DNA of 64,000 nt from Paramuribaculum sp. (GTDB lineage Bacteria; Bacteroidota; Bacteroidia; Bacteroidales; Muribaculaceae), in assembly GCA_029060545.1 (NCBI GenBank), contig JAIDTT010000082.1, positions 1 to 64,000 on the forward strand, given 5' to 3'. Every line of letters starts with the position of its first letter. Within the stretch, counting starts at the first letter, position 1. Below the pieces are notes generated by a model, which did no database searches, was not told where the DNA came from, and saw only the letters and a list, made by a program, of their open reading frames with translations. The position numbers and the translations under genes are program-made. This document shows positions 47,237-56,992 of this stretch, piece by piece.

Positions 47237-47716
47237 TTAATCCCATAGATGCAGTCTCCAAGGAATTCTGTTGTCAGTATGATTCATTTCTGATGGCTTC
47301 AAGCCGTAATAGCACATCGCCTTTTCATATTCATTTTTGGTGGCATATTCATATACTTCATAATCATCCGCACAATCAGCACTTGAAGTAATTAAAAATT
47401 TAATTATGCAATACTTTGCTATTATTTTACCTTCACGATCGGTGCATACTACTACAATGTAACTATTATTCCAAAATATTTGATAAGGAACCCCATCCAA
47501 ACTAATACCGCTAAAACCTTTTTCTGAAGGATTACGAGAATAATACAACCCTGGTAAAGGTCTACCGTCAGAAGAATTGGCCATTGTTTCTACTAAATAG
47601 AAATTTGTATCTCCGATACGTTTATACTGTAAAAGATCTACACATGCTGCTAAAAAAACCGATATAGGGATTAGAACTATCATTAATGATAATCGTCTAA
47701 TAATATCTTTTTTCAT
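47237..47716 (-). CDS. Hypothetical lipoprotein, possibly an orphan partner of the fragment upstream
   Basis: A protein of 159 residues. The signal peptide ends in FLAACVD, a standard lipobox. The mature part has no recognisable domain; it contains GLYYSRNPSEKGFSGISLDG and an acidic C-terminal third (DDYEVYEYATKNEYEKA). AT-rich codon use differs from comM next door. Its ATG overlaps the stop of the headless fragment by four bases, an arrangement common for cotranslated pairs such as effector and immunity protein; that reading is speculative. Family not recognised. Confidence 0.7.
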   Translation of the reverse strand: MKKDIIRRLSLMIVLIPISVFLAACVDLLQYKRIGDTNFYLVETMANSSDGRPLPGLYYSRNPSEKGFSGISLDGVPYQIFWNNSYIVVVCTDREGKIIAKYCIIKFLITSSADCADDYEVYEYATKNEYEKAMCYYGLKPSEMNHTDNRIPWRLHLWD

Positions 47717-47910
47717 TTGCGCACTCTCTTAATATAAAATTGGTAAGTATTTCCAAACTTCCTTCCCTGACTACGTCTATGGTTATTCAAAAATGGAATA
47801 TGGTATCCAAGTGATGTTACGCTCTTTGAATCCGTGACAACATTATTTATGTATTGCCCATCTTTACTACTACATCCATCGTATCGATATGTACCAATAA
47901 CCTGTTCCCA
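47713..47910 (-). pseudogene. C-terminal fragment of an unknown gene, abutting the comM stop
   Basis: Not in the ORF track. Reading on after the comM TGA in the same frame gives 65 codons without a stop: EQVIGTYRYDGCSSKDGQYI, then SVTSLGYHIPFLNNHRRSQG and GNTYQFYIKRVRK, ending in a TGA that overlaps the lipoprotein ATG. There is no ATG in the frame and the only TTG/GTG codons are late, so the 5' part is gone. The AT-rich composition and basic C-terminus match the lipoprotein rather than comM. It could be the tip of a surface or toxin-like protein. It could also be expressed only by readthrough of the comM stop. Confidence 0.6.
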
Positions 47911-49470
47911 TCAGAACGGCAGGCCGGCGTTGGTGGCGCCCCAGGAGGAGCGGTCGAGATTGCGGTAGCCCACAGCCTCGCGCATGTGTTCGGGGCGGAT
48001 CTGCTCCGAGCCGTCGAGATCGGCGATCGTGCGCGCCACCTTCAGGATACGGTCGTAGGCTCGTGCACTCATATCAAACTTCTGCATCACCGTGCGCAAT
48101 ATATTCAGACTGTCGGCGTCGAGCACAGCATACTGCTTGAGCAGTCGCGTATTCATCTGAGCGTTGCAGTACACCCCCGGCTCCTGAGCATATCGCTTGA
48201 GCTGTATGGCTCGGGCACGGATCACACGCTCACGAATGGCGGCGCTCGGCTCGCCGTCGGGCGTATTGGCCAGCTCATCAAAAGCCACAGGCATTATCTC
48301 CACCTGCAGGTCGATACGGTCGAGAAGCGGCCCCGAAATGCGCGCCAGATACTTCTTCACAGCTCCGGGCGGACACTCGCAGCGTTTCGTTGGATGATTG
48401 TAGTAGCCGCACGGGCAGGGATTCATCGACGCCACGAGCATGAACCCGCAGGGATAGTCAATCGAATATTTTGCGCGTGAAATGCTTATGTGGCGATCCT
48501 CCAGCGGCTGACGCATCACTTCGAGCACCGAGCGAGTGAATTCCGGGAATTCGTCGAGAAAGAGCACACCGTTGTGAGCCAGCGATATCTCACCCGGCAT
48601 CGGATTCGATCCTCCGCCCACGAGAGCCACAGGCGAGATCGTGTGATGCGGCGCGCGGAAGGGGCGCTGAGTGAGCAGGCGCGAGCCTTGCGGCAGTTTG
48701 CCCGCTACGGAGTGTATCTTCGTAGTCTCCAGCGCCTCCGACAGTGTAAGGGGCGGCAATATCGACGGCAGGCGCTTGGCCATCATCGATTTGCCCGATC
48801 CGGGAGGGCCTACGAGAAGAATATTATGTCCACCGGCACAGGCCACTTCAAAGGCACGGCGCACATTCTCCTGACCCTTCACCTCCGAGAAGTCGCAGTC
48901 GAAGAGCATCGACGCCTCGGCAAATTCGCGGCGCGTATCCACCAGCGTAGGCTGCAGGTCTTTGGCTCCCGCCAGGAAGTCGATCACCTCCTTGAGATTA
49001 TCCACACCATATACATCCAGATTGTTGACCACAGCAGCTTCGGTAGCATTGGCACGAGGCACTATCATACCCTTGAAGCCCATTTTGCGCGCCAGAATCG
49101 ACATCGGCAAAGCACCGCGAATCGGGCCCACACTGCCGTCGAGCGACAGCTCACCCATGATCATGAACTCCGACAGGCGATCAGCCGGCAACTTACCGTC
49201 AGCCGCAAGAATACCTATTGCTATCGGCAGATCATAGGCCGCACCCTCCTTCTTCACATCGGCAGGCGCGAGATTGATCACTATGTGGCGGCGCGGCATC
49301 CCGTAGCCCGACTGCTTCAGAGCCGACATCACGCGCTGATACCCCTCCTTCACCGCAGCGTCGGGCAGACCTACAAGATGGTAGGCAATACCGTTTTCAG
49401 CCGACACTTCTATCGTCACCGCAATCGCGTCGATACCCTGTAGGGCGGCTCCATAAGTCTTTACAAGCAT
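47911..49470 (-). CDS. ComM/YifB family AAA+ ATPase (Mg-chelatase-like)
   Basis: A protein of 519 residues. The N-terminal ChlI-fold part has AYHLVGLPDAAVKEGYQRVM and INLAPADVKKEGAAYDLPIA. The AAA+ domain has Walker A LVGPPGSGKSMMAKR and Walker B VLFLDEFPEF; the C-terminal helical domain closes the protein. ComM homologues are hexameric helicases that extend branch migration during recombination of incoming DNA; I infer that role. Normal length, so the in-frame codons after its stop are not part of the usual protein. Confidence 0.92.
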   Translation of the reverse strand: MLVKTYGAALQGIDAIAVTIEVSAENGIAYHLVGLPDAAVKEGYQRVMSALKQSGYGMPRRHIVINLAPADVKKEGAAYDLPIAIGILAADGKLPADRLSEFMIMGELSLDGSVGPIRGALPMSILARKMGFKGMIVPRANATEAAVVNNLDVYGVDNLKEVIDFLAGAKDLQPTLVDTRREFAEASMLFDCDFSEVKGQENVRRAFEVACAGGHNILLVGPPGSGKSMMAKRLPSILPPLTLSEALETTKIHSVAGKLPQGSRLLTQRPFRAPHHTISPVALVGGGSNPMPGEISLAHNGVLFLDEFPEFTRSVLEVMRQPLEDRHISISRAKYSIDYPCGFMLVASMNPCPCGYYNHPTKRCECPPGAVKKYLARISGPLLDRIDLQVEIMPVAFDELANTPDGEPSAAIRERVIRARAIQLKRYAQEPGVYCNAQMNTRLLKQYAVLDADSLNILRTVMQKFDMSARAYDRILKVARTIADLDGSEQIRPEHMREAVGYRNLDRSSWGATNAGLPF

Positions 49471-49491
49471 AGCGTATACAGGATGTATTGG

Positions 49492-50520
49492 TTATGATTC
49501 CGGATTGATCGTTTTCAAAGCCGCCTCGGCACCCTTGAGCGACGGGCCGCGATAGAGTTGCGCACCGGTAGAGTCAGTCACTATGAAATAAGGCAACCGC
49601 GGTATGCCCAACTTCCTCACCGCCGGAGCGCCCATCGAGCCGGGCACCCAGGTGCGGTACCAGTTCGACACCGTGTCGGCACGGAAACTGCGGCGCCACG
49701 AAGCCGAGTCGGGCGCGGTAGAGATCTCCACCATCTGCAGCCGCTCCTTGGGCTGAGCCAGACGCAGACTGCGCAGACGCGGACGTATGGAGTCGAGCGA
49801 CGTACGGTCGTCGGTCGTGAAGCACAGAAGCGACACCGAAGCTCGTCCCGGCGTAAACGATATCAGCGAATCGCGCAACTCATACAGAGCCATATACGTC
49901 ACCGGTGCCTGACCGGTCGACGACAGTTGCGCATTCACCACCGAATTGAACCCCTGCACAATCTCCGACGGGCGTGCCTGCACCGTCAGGAGCGAGAAGA
50001 GCGAATCAGCCTTAGCCTCATAGCCTTCGCAATTATAATAATTGACCAGAATAGCCGTGGCCGACATCTTATCCTTATTGCCCGACACATATTGCGCCAC
50101 GGCTGCATTGACGGCAGCCGGATTACGCGACTCAAGCGACTCCGCATTGGCATTGAGCCACGAAGCGATCTCGCGCGACTCCGCATTGCCCGATACCTTG
50201 GCCAGATAGGGATTTGTAGGGTCAACCTCGATCGTCACCTCGTCGCCGTTTTTCACCACTAAAGTAGCCAGACGCTGACCGTCGCCAAGCGATATCACCG
50301 CCAGCGTAGGCTTCGAAGCAGTGCCTCGGAAGCTGAACTTACCTCCGAGCGACTGCACACTGTAGGACTGCAGACCGCCGCGATCGAAATACGTCATCGT
50401 CACCGTCTGCACATCCACGCCGGCCATTTGCCCGCGCACCACGAAATCGTCCGTGCTGCCACACGCCGACATCACTATGGCCGTGGCAATAATCAATACT
50501 AAGCGATAAATCGGTTTCAT
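49492..50520 (-). CDS. DUF4369-type lipoprotein with thioredoxin-like C-terminus
   Basis: A protein of 342 residues from the ATG at 50520. The signal peptide ends IVMSACGS, a lipobox; the track start 18 codons earlier overlaps the divergent promoter. The N-terminal part (VVRGQMAGVDVQTVTMTYFD) matches the DUF4369 beta domain common in Bacteroidales. The C-terminal half has a thioredoxin-like outline (GIPRLPYFIVTDSTGAQLYR with the cis-Pro), but the CxxC pair is replaced, so no disulfide chemistry is expected. Periplasmic role unknown. A -7 box lies seven bases before the ATG. Confidence 0.82.
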   Translation of the reverse strand: MKPIYRLVLIIATAIVMSACGSTDDFVVRGQMAGVDVQTVTMTYFDRGGLQSYSVQSLGGKFSFRGTASKPTLAVISLGDGQRLATLVVKNGDEVTIEVDPTNPYLAKVSGNAESREIASWLNANAESLESRNPAAVNAAVAQYVSGNKDKMSATAILVNYYNCEGYEAKADSLFSLLTVQARPSEIVQGFNSVVNAQLSSTGQAPVTYMALYELRDSLISFTPGRASVSLLCFTTDDRTSLDSIRPRLRSLRLAQPKERLQMVEISTAPDSASWRRSFRADTVSNWYRTWVPGSMGAPAVRKLGIPRLPYFIVTDSTGAQLYRGPSLKGAEAALKTINPES

Positions 50521-50526
50521 AAGTTG

Positions 50527-50606
50527 CAAAGGTATGGAATCACGGCGACTATTACAAGATTTTTCGCTCCTCACCGCCGCTATTTATCCGTAAGTGATTA
50601 TCTTTG
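50527..50606. promoter_or_regulatory. Two divergent promoters giving nearly leaderless transcripts
   Basis: On the minus strand TACCTTTG (50527-50534) ends six bases before the DUF4369 ATG. On the plus strand TATCTTTG (50599-50606) ends four bases before the pldA ATG at 50611. With Bacteroidota start sites usually 4-9 bases after the -7 box, both mRNAs would begin at or within a few bases of the start codon. The -33 boxes are poor. Confidence 0.55.
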
Positions 50607-50610
50607 CGGT

Positions 50611-51459
50611 ATGAAATCAATCGTTGTCCGTCTATTGCTCCTCTTAATAGCCGTCGCAGCCGTCCCCGGCGCGAACGCTCAGATCGTGGAGACCGAAGGC
50701 ACAGGCACCATCGACACCGACAGCCTGCGCCGCGACTTCGACAATCAGCCATACTTCGGCCTGTATAAAGACAATTACTTCACCTTCGGCGTCCCCGTAG
50801 GCCAGACGCCCAACAAACACAACTCCAACGTAAAATTCCAGATCTCCATAGCCCAGCGCCTCACCCGAAGCACACTCCCCTGGAACACCTACCTCTTCCT
50901 CTTCTATTCCCAGAAAGTATTCTGGAACGTCCTTGAAAACTCCATGCCGATGACCGATCTCAACTTCAATCCCGGTATCGGACTCGTGAAGCCCCTCTTC
51001 GTCAAAAACCGCTACATCGGTAAGCTGCAGCTCCTCCTTGAGCACGAAAGCAACGGCCGCGACGGTGTGAAATCACGCTCGTGGAACAAAGTGAGCCTTG
51101 GTGCAAGCATCATGATCGACCCAAACTTCATCGTCCACGGCAAATTCTGGATACCCATCGTCGACGGTGCCGAAAACAGAGACATCCTCGACTACTGCGG
51201 CATATATCAGGTAGGCACATCCTACTTCACTCCCAACCGACGCTTCGGCGCCTCCGTCACATTAGTCAAACGCAAAGGCTGGGCGCTCAACTACAACACT
51301 ATCGTGGAACTCAACTACCGCCTCTTCCGCCGCGACAACCAGTATCTCTTCCTGCAATACTACAACGGCTACGGCGAGGGCCTGCTCGACTACAAGCAAT
51401 TCCACTCGATGCTCCGCGTAGGTATCGTCATCAAGCCCAAAATCTTCAGCGAATACTAA
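50611..51459 (+). CDS. pldA: Outer-membrane phospholipase A
   Basis: A protein of 282 residues from the ATG at 50611 with a signal peptide ending PGANAQ. A 12-strand barrel is expected. The OMPLA catalytic block LLEHESNGRDG (His and Ser) with SRSWNKVSLGASI (Asn) is intact; PYFGLYKDNYFTFGVPVGQ is also a family segment. It hydrolyses phospholipids that reach the outer leaflet, calcium-dependent and active as a dimer in E. coli. The gene stands alone, convergent with pgi across a hairpin. Confidence 0.9.
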   Translation: MKSIVVRLLLLLIAVAAVPGANAQIVETEGTGTIDTDSLRRDFDNQPYFGLYKDNYFTFGVPVGQTPNKHNSNVKFQISIAQRLTRSTLPWNTYLFLFYSQKVFWNVLENSMPMTDLNFNPGIGLVKPLFVKNRYIGKLQLLLEHESNGRDGVKSRSWNKVSLGASIMIDPNFIVHGKFWIPIVDGAENRDILDYCGIYQVGTSYFTPNRRFGASVTLVKRKGWALNYNTIVELNYRLFRRDNQYLFLQYYNGYGEGLLDYKQFHSMLRVGIVIKPKIFSEY

Positions 51460-51467
51460 GACAACGA

Positions 51468-51501
51468 ATCGGAGAACTCAGAATCCTCCGAGCTCTCCGA
51501 T
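51468..51501. terminator. Bidirectional hairpin between pldA and pgi
   Basis: ATCGGAGA (51468-51475) pairs with TCTCCGAT (51494-51501), with an additional inner CTC/GAG pair, between the convergent stops. T-rich sequence follows within about 12 bases. Confidence 0.65.
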
Positions 51502-51523
51502 ACATTATAAGAATTTTTCAGAT

Positions 51524-52861
51524 TTAGATTTTTGCTTTGATCGCGGCGGTCTGATCCTCGTAGCCGGGCTTGCCGAGCAGTGCAAACATATTGCGCTTGT
51601 AGTCCTCCACACCTGGCTGATTGAAGGGATTCACACCGAGCAGATAGCCGCTGATGCCACAGGCCTTCTCAAAGAAGTAGATCAACTCGCCCAGATAGGT
51701 CTCCTGAAGAGCCGGAATGGTGATGCGCAGATTGGGCACACCGCCGTCCACATGAGCTATACGGGTACCGATCTCGGCCATCTTGTTTACATGATCTACG
51801 GCACGACCTGCAATATAGTTTAGGCCGTCGAGATTCTCATCATCGGTAGGGATAAGCATTTCATGCTCGGGACGTTCTACTGATATTACAGTCTCAAATA
51901 TAGTGCGCTCGCCATCCTGAATCCACTGGCCCATTGAGTGAAGGTCGGTCGAGAAGTCAACGGCAGCCGGGAAAATACCCTTGCCGTCCTTACCCTCCGA
52001 TTCGCCGTAGAGTTGCTTCCACCATTCGCCGAAGTAGTGAAGCTTCGGATTGAAGTTCACCAGAATCTCGATCTTCTTGCCGGCACGATAGAGAGCATTG
52101 CGCACGGCGGCATAGTAGAGCGCCGGATTCGATGCATAGTCGGCGGCTTTGGTAGCCTGCTCCATACGGCGGGCGCCCTCCACGAGAGCCTTGATGTCGT
52201 AGCCGGCCACTGCTATAGGCAGAAGGCCTACGGGGGTGAGCACCGAGAAGCGTCCGCCCACATTGCCGGGAATTTCAAACGAAGTATAGCCCTCTTTGTC
52301 GGCCATAGTGCGCAGAGCGCCGTGCGAAGCGTCGGTCACAGCCACGATACGCTTCGAGGCCTCCTCCTTGCCTACCTGCTGCTCCAACTGCTCGCGCAGG
52401 ATGCGGAAGGCAATGGCAGGCTCTGTCGTTGTACCCGACTTCGATATCACGATGATACCAAACTTCTTGTCGCGCAGCATACGCGAGAGTTCGAAAAGAT
52501 AGTCCTCGCCGATATTCTGACCGGCAAATACAACCTTCGTGCGGCCGTCGCCACGGTAGGGCGCGAACGTATCGGCCAAAGCCTCTATCACGGCCTTGGC
52601 CCCGAGATAGCTGCCACCGATACCGATGGTCACTACGATCTCGCAGTGGTTCTGGAGCTGAGCTGCGGCCATGTTTATAGCCTCCAGTTGCTCGTCGGTG
52701 ATCGACGAGGGCAGACCTACCCATCCGAGGTAGTCATTGCCTGCGCCGGTACCCTCTTCCACTGTGGCGAGAGCCTTGGCAGCTTCGGGCTGCATATCGT
52801 TGACTGTAGCGGGGGCTATCGCGCCCGCGGTGTTTGTGATGTCGAAAGTGAGTTTATCCAT
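51524..52861 (-). CDS. pgi: Glucose-6-phosphate isomerase
   Basis: A protein of 445 residues. SIS-domain PGI blocks: [55 protein letters not shown], and the catalytic region [19 protein letters not shown] followed by [12 protein letters not shown]. It interconverts glucose-6-phosphate and fructose-6-phosphate. The length fits the shorter bacterial form. Last gene of the lysS-gpsA-pgi run, 34 bases after gpsA. Confidence 0.95.
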   Translation of the reverse strand: MDKLTFDITNTAGAIAPATVNDMQPEAAKALATVEEGTGAGNDYLGWVGLPSSITDEQLEAINMAAAQLQNHCEIVVTIGIGGSYLGAKAVIEALADTFAPYRGDGRTKVVFAGQNIGEDYLFELSRMLRDKKFGIIVISKSGTTTEPAIAFRILREQLEQQVGKEEASKRIVAVTDASHGALRTMADKEGYTSFEIPGNVGGRFSVLTPVGLLPIAVAGYDIKALVEGARRMEQATKAADYASNPALYYAAVRNALYRAGKKIEILVNFNPKLHYFGEWWKQLYGESEGKDGKGIFPAAVDFSTDLHSMGQWIQDGERTIFETVISVERPEHEMLIPTDDENLDGLNYIAGRAVDHVNKMAEIGTRIAHVDGGVPNLRITIPALQETYLGELIYFFEKACGISGYLLGVNPFNQPGVEDYKRNMFALLGKPGYEDQTAAIKAKI

Positions 52862-52895
52862 ATACTTGATTTGATATGAGGGGGGTATATATTCT

Positions 52896-53891
52896 CTAAA
52901 TGAATGTTTCGGCCATGTGGCGAACCGCCGCTATCGGTTTCACCTTGCGGTAGAGGATATCATAGACACCCTCGAGAATCGGCATCGTCACACGGTGTTT
53001 CTGATTTATCTCGTAGATACATTTGGTACCATAGTAGCCCTCGGCCGTCTGCACCATCTCCATACGTGCGGCGTGCACACTGTAGCCGTTGCCTATCATG
53101 GCGCCGAAATTATGATTGCGGCTGAAGCGCGAGTAGGAGGTCACGAGCAAGTCACCCAGATATACGGAGTCGCAGATCTGGCGCGGACGCGGATACACGG
53201 TATCGACAAAGCGCTCCATCTCGCGGATCGCATTGCTCACGAGCATCGCCTGGAAATTGTCGCCCGACTTCAGTCCGTGCACTATGCCCGAAGCGATCGA
53301 ATACACATTCTTCAGCACTGCAGCATACTCGATACCCGTCACGTCCGACGACGTGATTGTCTTAAGCGCCTTGCCGGCAAGTACATTGGCAAACTGCTCT
53401 GCGTGGAAGATATCGTTACAGCCCACCGTAAGATAGCTCTGGCGTCCCAGCGCCACCTCCTCGGCGTGACAAGGACCCGACACCACCATCATACGCTCCG
53501 GAGCCACATTATACATCTTCTGCATATAGTCGGAGATGATCATATTCTCGTCGGGAACGATTCCCTTCACAGCCGACACCACAAACTTGTCGGATATGTC
53601 GACCGTAAGCTTCTCAAGGTGACTCTTGAAGTAAGGCGACGGCATCACCAGAAGCAGCGTATCGGCCTTGGTACAAACCTCGTTGATATCGCTCGAAAAC
53701 TCTATACGGTTGATGTCGAACTCCACGTCCGACAGATATGCGGGATTATGGCGCAAGCGCTTGAAGTCCTCGATGCGGTCATCGCGGCGCATGTACCATA
53801 GTATCGATTCACAATTGTTTAGCAGCAGTTTGGCCAAAGCTGTAGCCCAGCTTCCGCCTCCCATTACCGCCACTTTTCCGGGACAATTCAT
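52896..53891 (-). CDS. gpsA: Glycerol-3-phosphate dehydrogenase [NAD(P)+]
   Basis: A protein of 331 residues. The Rossmann start is [20 protein letters not shown], followed by [53 protein letters not shown] and the catalytic-lysine segment [17 protein letters not shown]. It supplies sn-glycerol-3-phosphate for phospholipid synthesis. It lies 18 bases after lysS, so the two share a transcript. Confidence 0.95.
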   Translation of the reverse strand: MNCPGKVAVMGGGSWATALAKLLLNNCESILWYMRRDDRIEDFKRLRHNPAYLSDVEFDINRIEFSSDINEVCTKADTLLLVMPSPYFKSHLEKLTVDISDKFVVSAVKGIVPDENMIISDYMQKMYNVAPERMMVVSGPCHAEEVALGRQSYLTVGCNDIFHAEQFANVLAGKALKTITSSDVTGIEYAAVLKNVYSIASGIVHGLKSGDNFQAMLVSNAIREMERFVDTVYPRPRQICDSVYLGDLLVTSYSRFSRNHNFGAMIGNGYSVHAARMEMVQTAEGYYGTKCIYEINQKHRVTMPILEGVYDILYRKVKPIAAVRHMAETFI

Positions 53892-53909
53892 AACACTGAT
53901 TATAACGTA

Positions 53910-55661
53910 TTACGCCTCCTGAGTGTTCACGGCTCCGGTCACCCACGCCTTCACATCCTCCACTGTCGGATTCTGATAGCCGAGCTTGAACTTCTTGTTC
54001 AGGCCGCAGATATCCTGCTGCAACTTGCCTGCCGACTGTACGGCTGCGAGCTGAGACATAGTATAGATACCGAGCTTGTAGAGGCCGGGCACCCATTCGG
54101 CGGGTACGCCGACGGTGGCGAACACATCAGCCTTGTCGCGCGGCTGCTGCTTCTCTGGACGCATCTGCGGGAAGAAGAGCACCTCCTGAATCGTAGTCTG
54201 ACCGGTCATCAGCATCACCAGACGGTCCATACCGATACCCATACCCGATGTGGGGGGCATACCGTATTCGAGAGCGCGGATGAAGTCATGGTCAATGATC
54301 ATAGCCTCGTCGTCGCCCTTCTCGCCAAGTCGCATCTGCTCCACGAAGCGCTCATACTGGTCGATCGGGTCATTGAGCTCGGAGTAAGCGTTGGCCAGTT
54401 CCTTACCGTTGACCATCAGTTCGAAGCGTTCGGTCAGTTCGGGATTGTCGCGGTGGCGCTTGGTAAGCGGCGACATCTCTATCGGATAGTCGATAATGAA
54501 AGTAGGCTGAATATACTTGCCCTCACACTTCTCGCCGAATATCTCGTCGATCAGCTTGCCTTTGCCCAGCGAGGGGTCCACTTCGATTTCAAGATCGGCA
54601 CACACCTTGCGGAGCTGCTCTTCATCCATACCATTGATATCCACGCCTGTGTGTTCGAGGATTGCATCGCGCATCGTCACGCGGCGGTATGGAGCCTTGA
54701 AAGAAATGGTCTGTCCGCCCACTTCCACCTCGGTAGTGCCGTTCACGTCCCGGCATATCTTTTCGAGCATACGCTCGGTGAAGTCCATCATCCAGTTGTA
54801 GTCCTTGTAGGCCACGTAGATCTCCATACAGGTGAACTCCGGATTGTGAGTGCGGTCCATACCCTCGTTGCGGAAATTCTTCGAAAACTCATATACGCCT
54901 TCGAAGCCGCCCACGATCAGACGCTTCAGATAAAGCTCGTCGGCGATACGCATATACAGCGGTATGTCGAGCGCATTGTGATGGGTGATGAAAGGTCGGG
55001 CCGACGCACCGCCGGGGATAGCCTGCAGTATCGGAGTCTCCACCTCCATATATCCGTTGGTATTGAAATATTCACGCATGGAGTTATACACCTTCGTACG
55101 CTTGATGAAGATATCCTTTACACCTTCATTGACCACCAGGTCAACGTAACGACGGCGGTAGCGCAATTCCGGATCATCGAAGGCATCATAGGTCACACCC
55201 TCCTTCACCTTCACAATAGGCAGCGGGCGCAGAGCCTTCGAAAGCACGGTGATACGCTCGGCGTGGATAGTGATTTCGCCCATCTGTGTACGGAACACGT
55301 AGCCATCCACTCCGATGAAGTCGCCGATATCGAGCAACTTCTTCACTACCGTGTTGTACATCTCCTTATCCTCGCCCGGACAGAGGTCATCACGGCTCAC
55401 ATAGACCTGAATACGACCCTCCGAATCCTGCAGTTCGATAAAGGAAGCCTTGCCCATCACGCGGCGACCCATTACACGGCCGGCCACCGATACCTGACGG
55501 CGGGGAGCGTCGTCGGCAAAGGTCTCTTTAATTTCTTTCGACATACCGCTCACGGGAAATTCCGCTGCGGGATAAGGATTTATGCCAAGCGCACGCATCT
55601 GTTCGAGACTATTGCGGCGCACTATTTCCTGTTCGCTGAGTTCAAGTACGTTTGTTGCCAT
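53910..55661 (-). CDS. lysS: Lysyl-tRNA synthetase, class II, with C-terminal extension
   Basis: A protein of 583 residues. The N-terminal OB-fold anticodon domain ([20 protein letters not shown]) is followed by class II motif 1, motif 2 ([20 protein letters not shown]) and motif 3 ([16 protein letters not shown]). The catalytic core ends near residue 505. A further 75 residues follow, with HhH-like text ([19 protein letters not shown]) that E. coli LysS lacks but many Bacteroidales enzymes have. The -7-like TAATTTTG (minus strand, about 55696-55703) may be its promoter. Heads the lysS-gpsA-pgi run. Confidence 0.95.
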   Translation of the reverse strand: MATNVLELSEQEIVRRNSLEQMRALGINPYPAAEFPVSGMSKEIKETFADDAPRRQVSVAGRVMGRRVMGKASFIELQDSEGRIQVYVSRDDLCPGEDKEMYNTVVKKLLDIGDFIGVDGYVFRTQMGEITIHAERITVLSKALRPLPIVKVKEGVTYDAFDDPELRYRRRYVDLVVNEGVKDIFIKRTKVYNSMREYFNTNGYMEVETPILQAIPGGASARPFITHHNALDIPLYMRIADELYLKRLIVGGFEGVYEFSKNFRNEGMDRTHNPEFTCMEIYVAYKDYNWMMDFTERMLEKICRDVNGTTEVEVGGQTISFKAPYRRVTMRDAILEHTGVDINGMDEEQLRKVCADLEIEVDPSLGKGKLIDEIFGEKCEGKYIQPTFIIDYPIEMSPLTKRHRDNPELTERFELMVNGKELANAYSELNDPIDQYERFVEQMRLGEKGDDEAMIIDHDFIRALEYGMPPTSGMGIGMDRLVMLMTGQTTIQEVLFFPQMRPEKQQPRDKADVFATVGVPAEWVPGLYKLGIYTMSQLAAVQSAGKLQQDICGLNKKFKLGYQNPTVEDVKAWVTGAVNTQEA

Positions 55662-55738
55662 GCGAAATATTTACTTGTTATATTCTGATTTTATGCAAAA
55701 TTAGTCAAAATCTACCATTTCTGAGTATATATAGGCCA

Positions 55739-56950
55739 TTATTCGGCTGTGCCGCGGTAGATGTCGATAAGTTTGGCGTAATGTACATCTGGAGTGTAGA
55801 GCGTCATCGAACGACGTTTGATAGCGTTGCGGTCAAATGTCATATCCCACATCCGCTTGATACTCTCGACGAGAGCCACTGCATCACCACTCGGATAGGT
55901 TGTGCCACACTGATCGTCGATCAGCTCGGGTATACCGCCGATCGCCGCTCCTATCACCGGCGTACCGGCACAGAGCGATTCGATCACACCCATCGGATTA
56001 TTCTCGTAGCATTCCGACGGCATCACCGAAAAGCGGGCTCGTTTCAGCACCTCCAGCACCTCCGCCGGATCCTTGCGGCCAAGCAGTTTGATATTGGCAC
56101 AGTCGCCATATTTGGCGCGAAATTCATCCATAAGCGAACCGTCGCCCACCACCCGGAGCTCGTAAGGCAATCGGGAGGCAGCTTCAAGCAAAGTGCCAAC
56201 ACCTTTCTCCGGCGACAGACGCCCTATATAGCAGTAATAATCCTGCGGTTTCGAAGCCTCTGACCCGCAAGCAAGTTTCTCAGCCATCTCTGATGCCACG
56301 AAGTTGCACAGCACATTCAGCTTATCCGGAGCGAAGCCACCTTGAGCCATCTTCCCGGCCATAAAGGAGCTGGGGCATACAAACGCATCCGTGTATCGTT
56401 CAAGCTTTTTCCGATTCCACCACTCCGCCTCAAGCCAAGCAATCGCGCTTGCGGCCATAGAGCCCTTCATGCAGCGCGTGGTAAGCACATGGCGCTTCGA
56501 TGTGTAGCATAGTTCACACGTCTTGCCGTCGCGCAGACATGAATATGCCGGACAAATCAGTTTATAGTCGTGGAGCGTCCACACCACCCTCGCGCCAAAC
56601 TTTTTGGCAAGTTTTGCCACAACCGGCGAAAGATAGGAGTGAATATTATGCAGATGCACCACATCGGGTTTGAAGTCGCGCAGCATCCGCTCGAAGTTGG
56701 CAGCCACATCACCCATACCGAGCGTACGCTTCACGGCATTCACCTTATTCTTAACGCCGCCGCCAAACGACACCTCTTCAGGCCAGTACGCTTCCCACTC
56801 CGATTGAAGATTGTCGGGATGCTTCATCGCGAATACGGCTACCTCATGCCCCCGGGCGCGCAGCAGATTCTCAAGATTGATAGCGCACACGCAGTCGCCA
56901 CCGCGGCGGTAGTAAAACTTTGTTACGATCAGTACCTTCTCTTTTTTCAT
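55739..56950 (-). CDS. Glycosyltransferase family 4
   Basis: A protein of 403 residues from the ATG at 56950; the track uses a TTG four codons earlier. A GT-B fold: the N-terminal acceptor half has VLIVTKFYYRRGGDCVCAIN, and the C-terminal half has YIGRLSPEKGVGTLLEAASR, FSVMPSECYENNPMGVIESL and GTPVIGAAIGGIPELI, the usual nucleotide-sugar EX7E region. It probably adds a sugar to LPS, a capsule or another surface glycan. It stands away from the polysaccharide locus, between lysS and a sigma-54 activator; the acceptor is unknown. Confidence 0.9.
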   Translation of the reverse strand: MKKEKVLIVTKFYYRRGGDCVCAINLENLLRARGHEVAVFAMKHPDNLQSEWEAYWPEEVSFGGGVKNKVNAVKRTLGMGDVAANFERMLRDFKPDVVHLHNIHSYLSPVVAKLAKKFGARVVWTLHDYKLICPAYSCLRDGKTCELCYTSKRHVLTTRCMKGSMAASAIAWLEAEWWNRKKLERYTDAFVCPSSFMAGKMAQGGFAPDKLNVLCNFVASEMAEKLACGSEASKPQDYYCYIGRLSPEKGVGTLLEAASRLPYELRVVGDGSLMDEFRAKYGDCANIKLLGRKDPAEVLEVLKRARFSVMPSECYENNPMGVIESLCAGTPVIGAAIGGIPELIDDQCGTTYPSGDAVALVESIKRMWDMTFDRNAIKRRSMTLYTPDVHYAKLIDIYRGTAE

Positions 56951-56992
56951 GGACGTGGTCAACGGTGATTAATCGGCAGATACAGCACTCTC

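Noticed and set aside
54288-55688. 466-codon plus-strand ORF opposite lysS
   Set aside because: His- and Leu-rich antisense shadow of a clear lysyl-tRNA synthetase. The same reasoning removes 62264-63610 opposite secDF and 58217-59257 opposite ansA.
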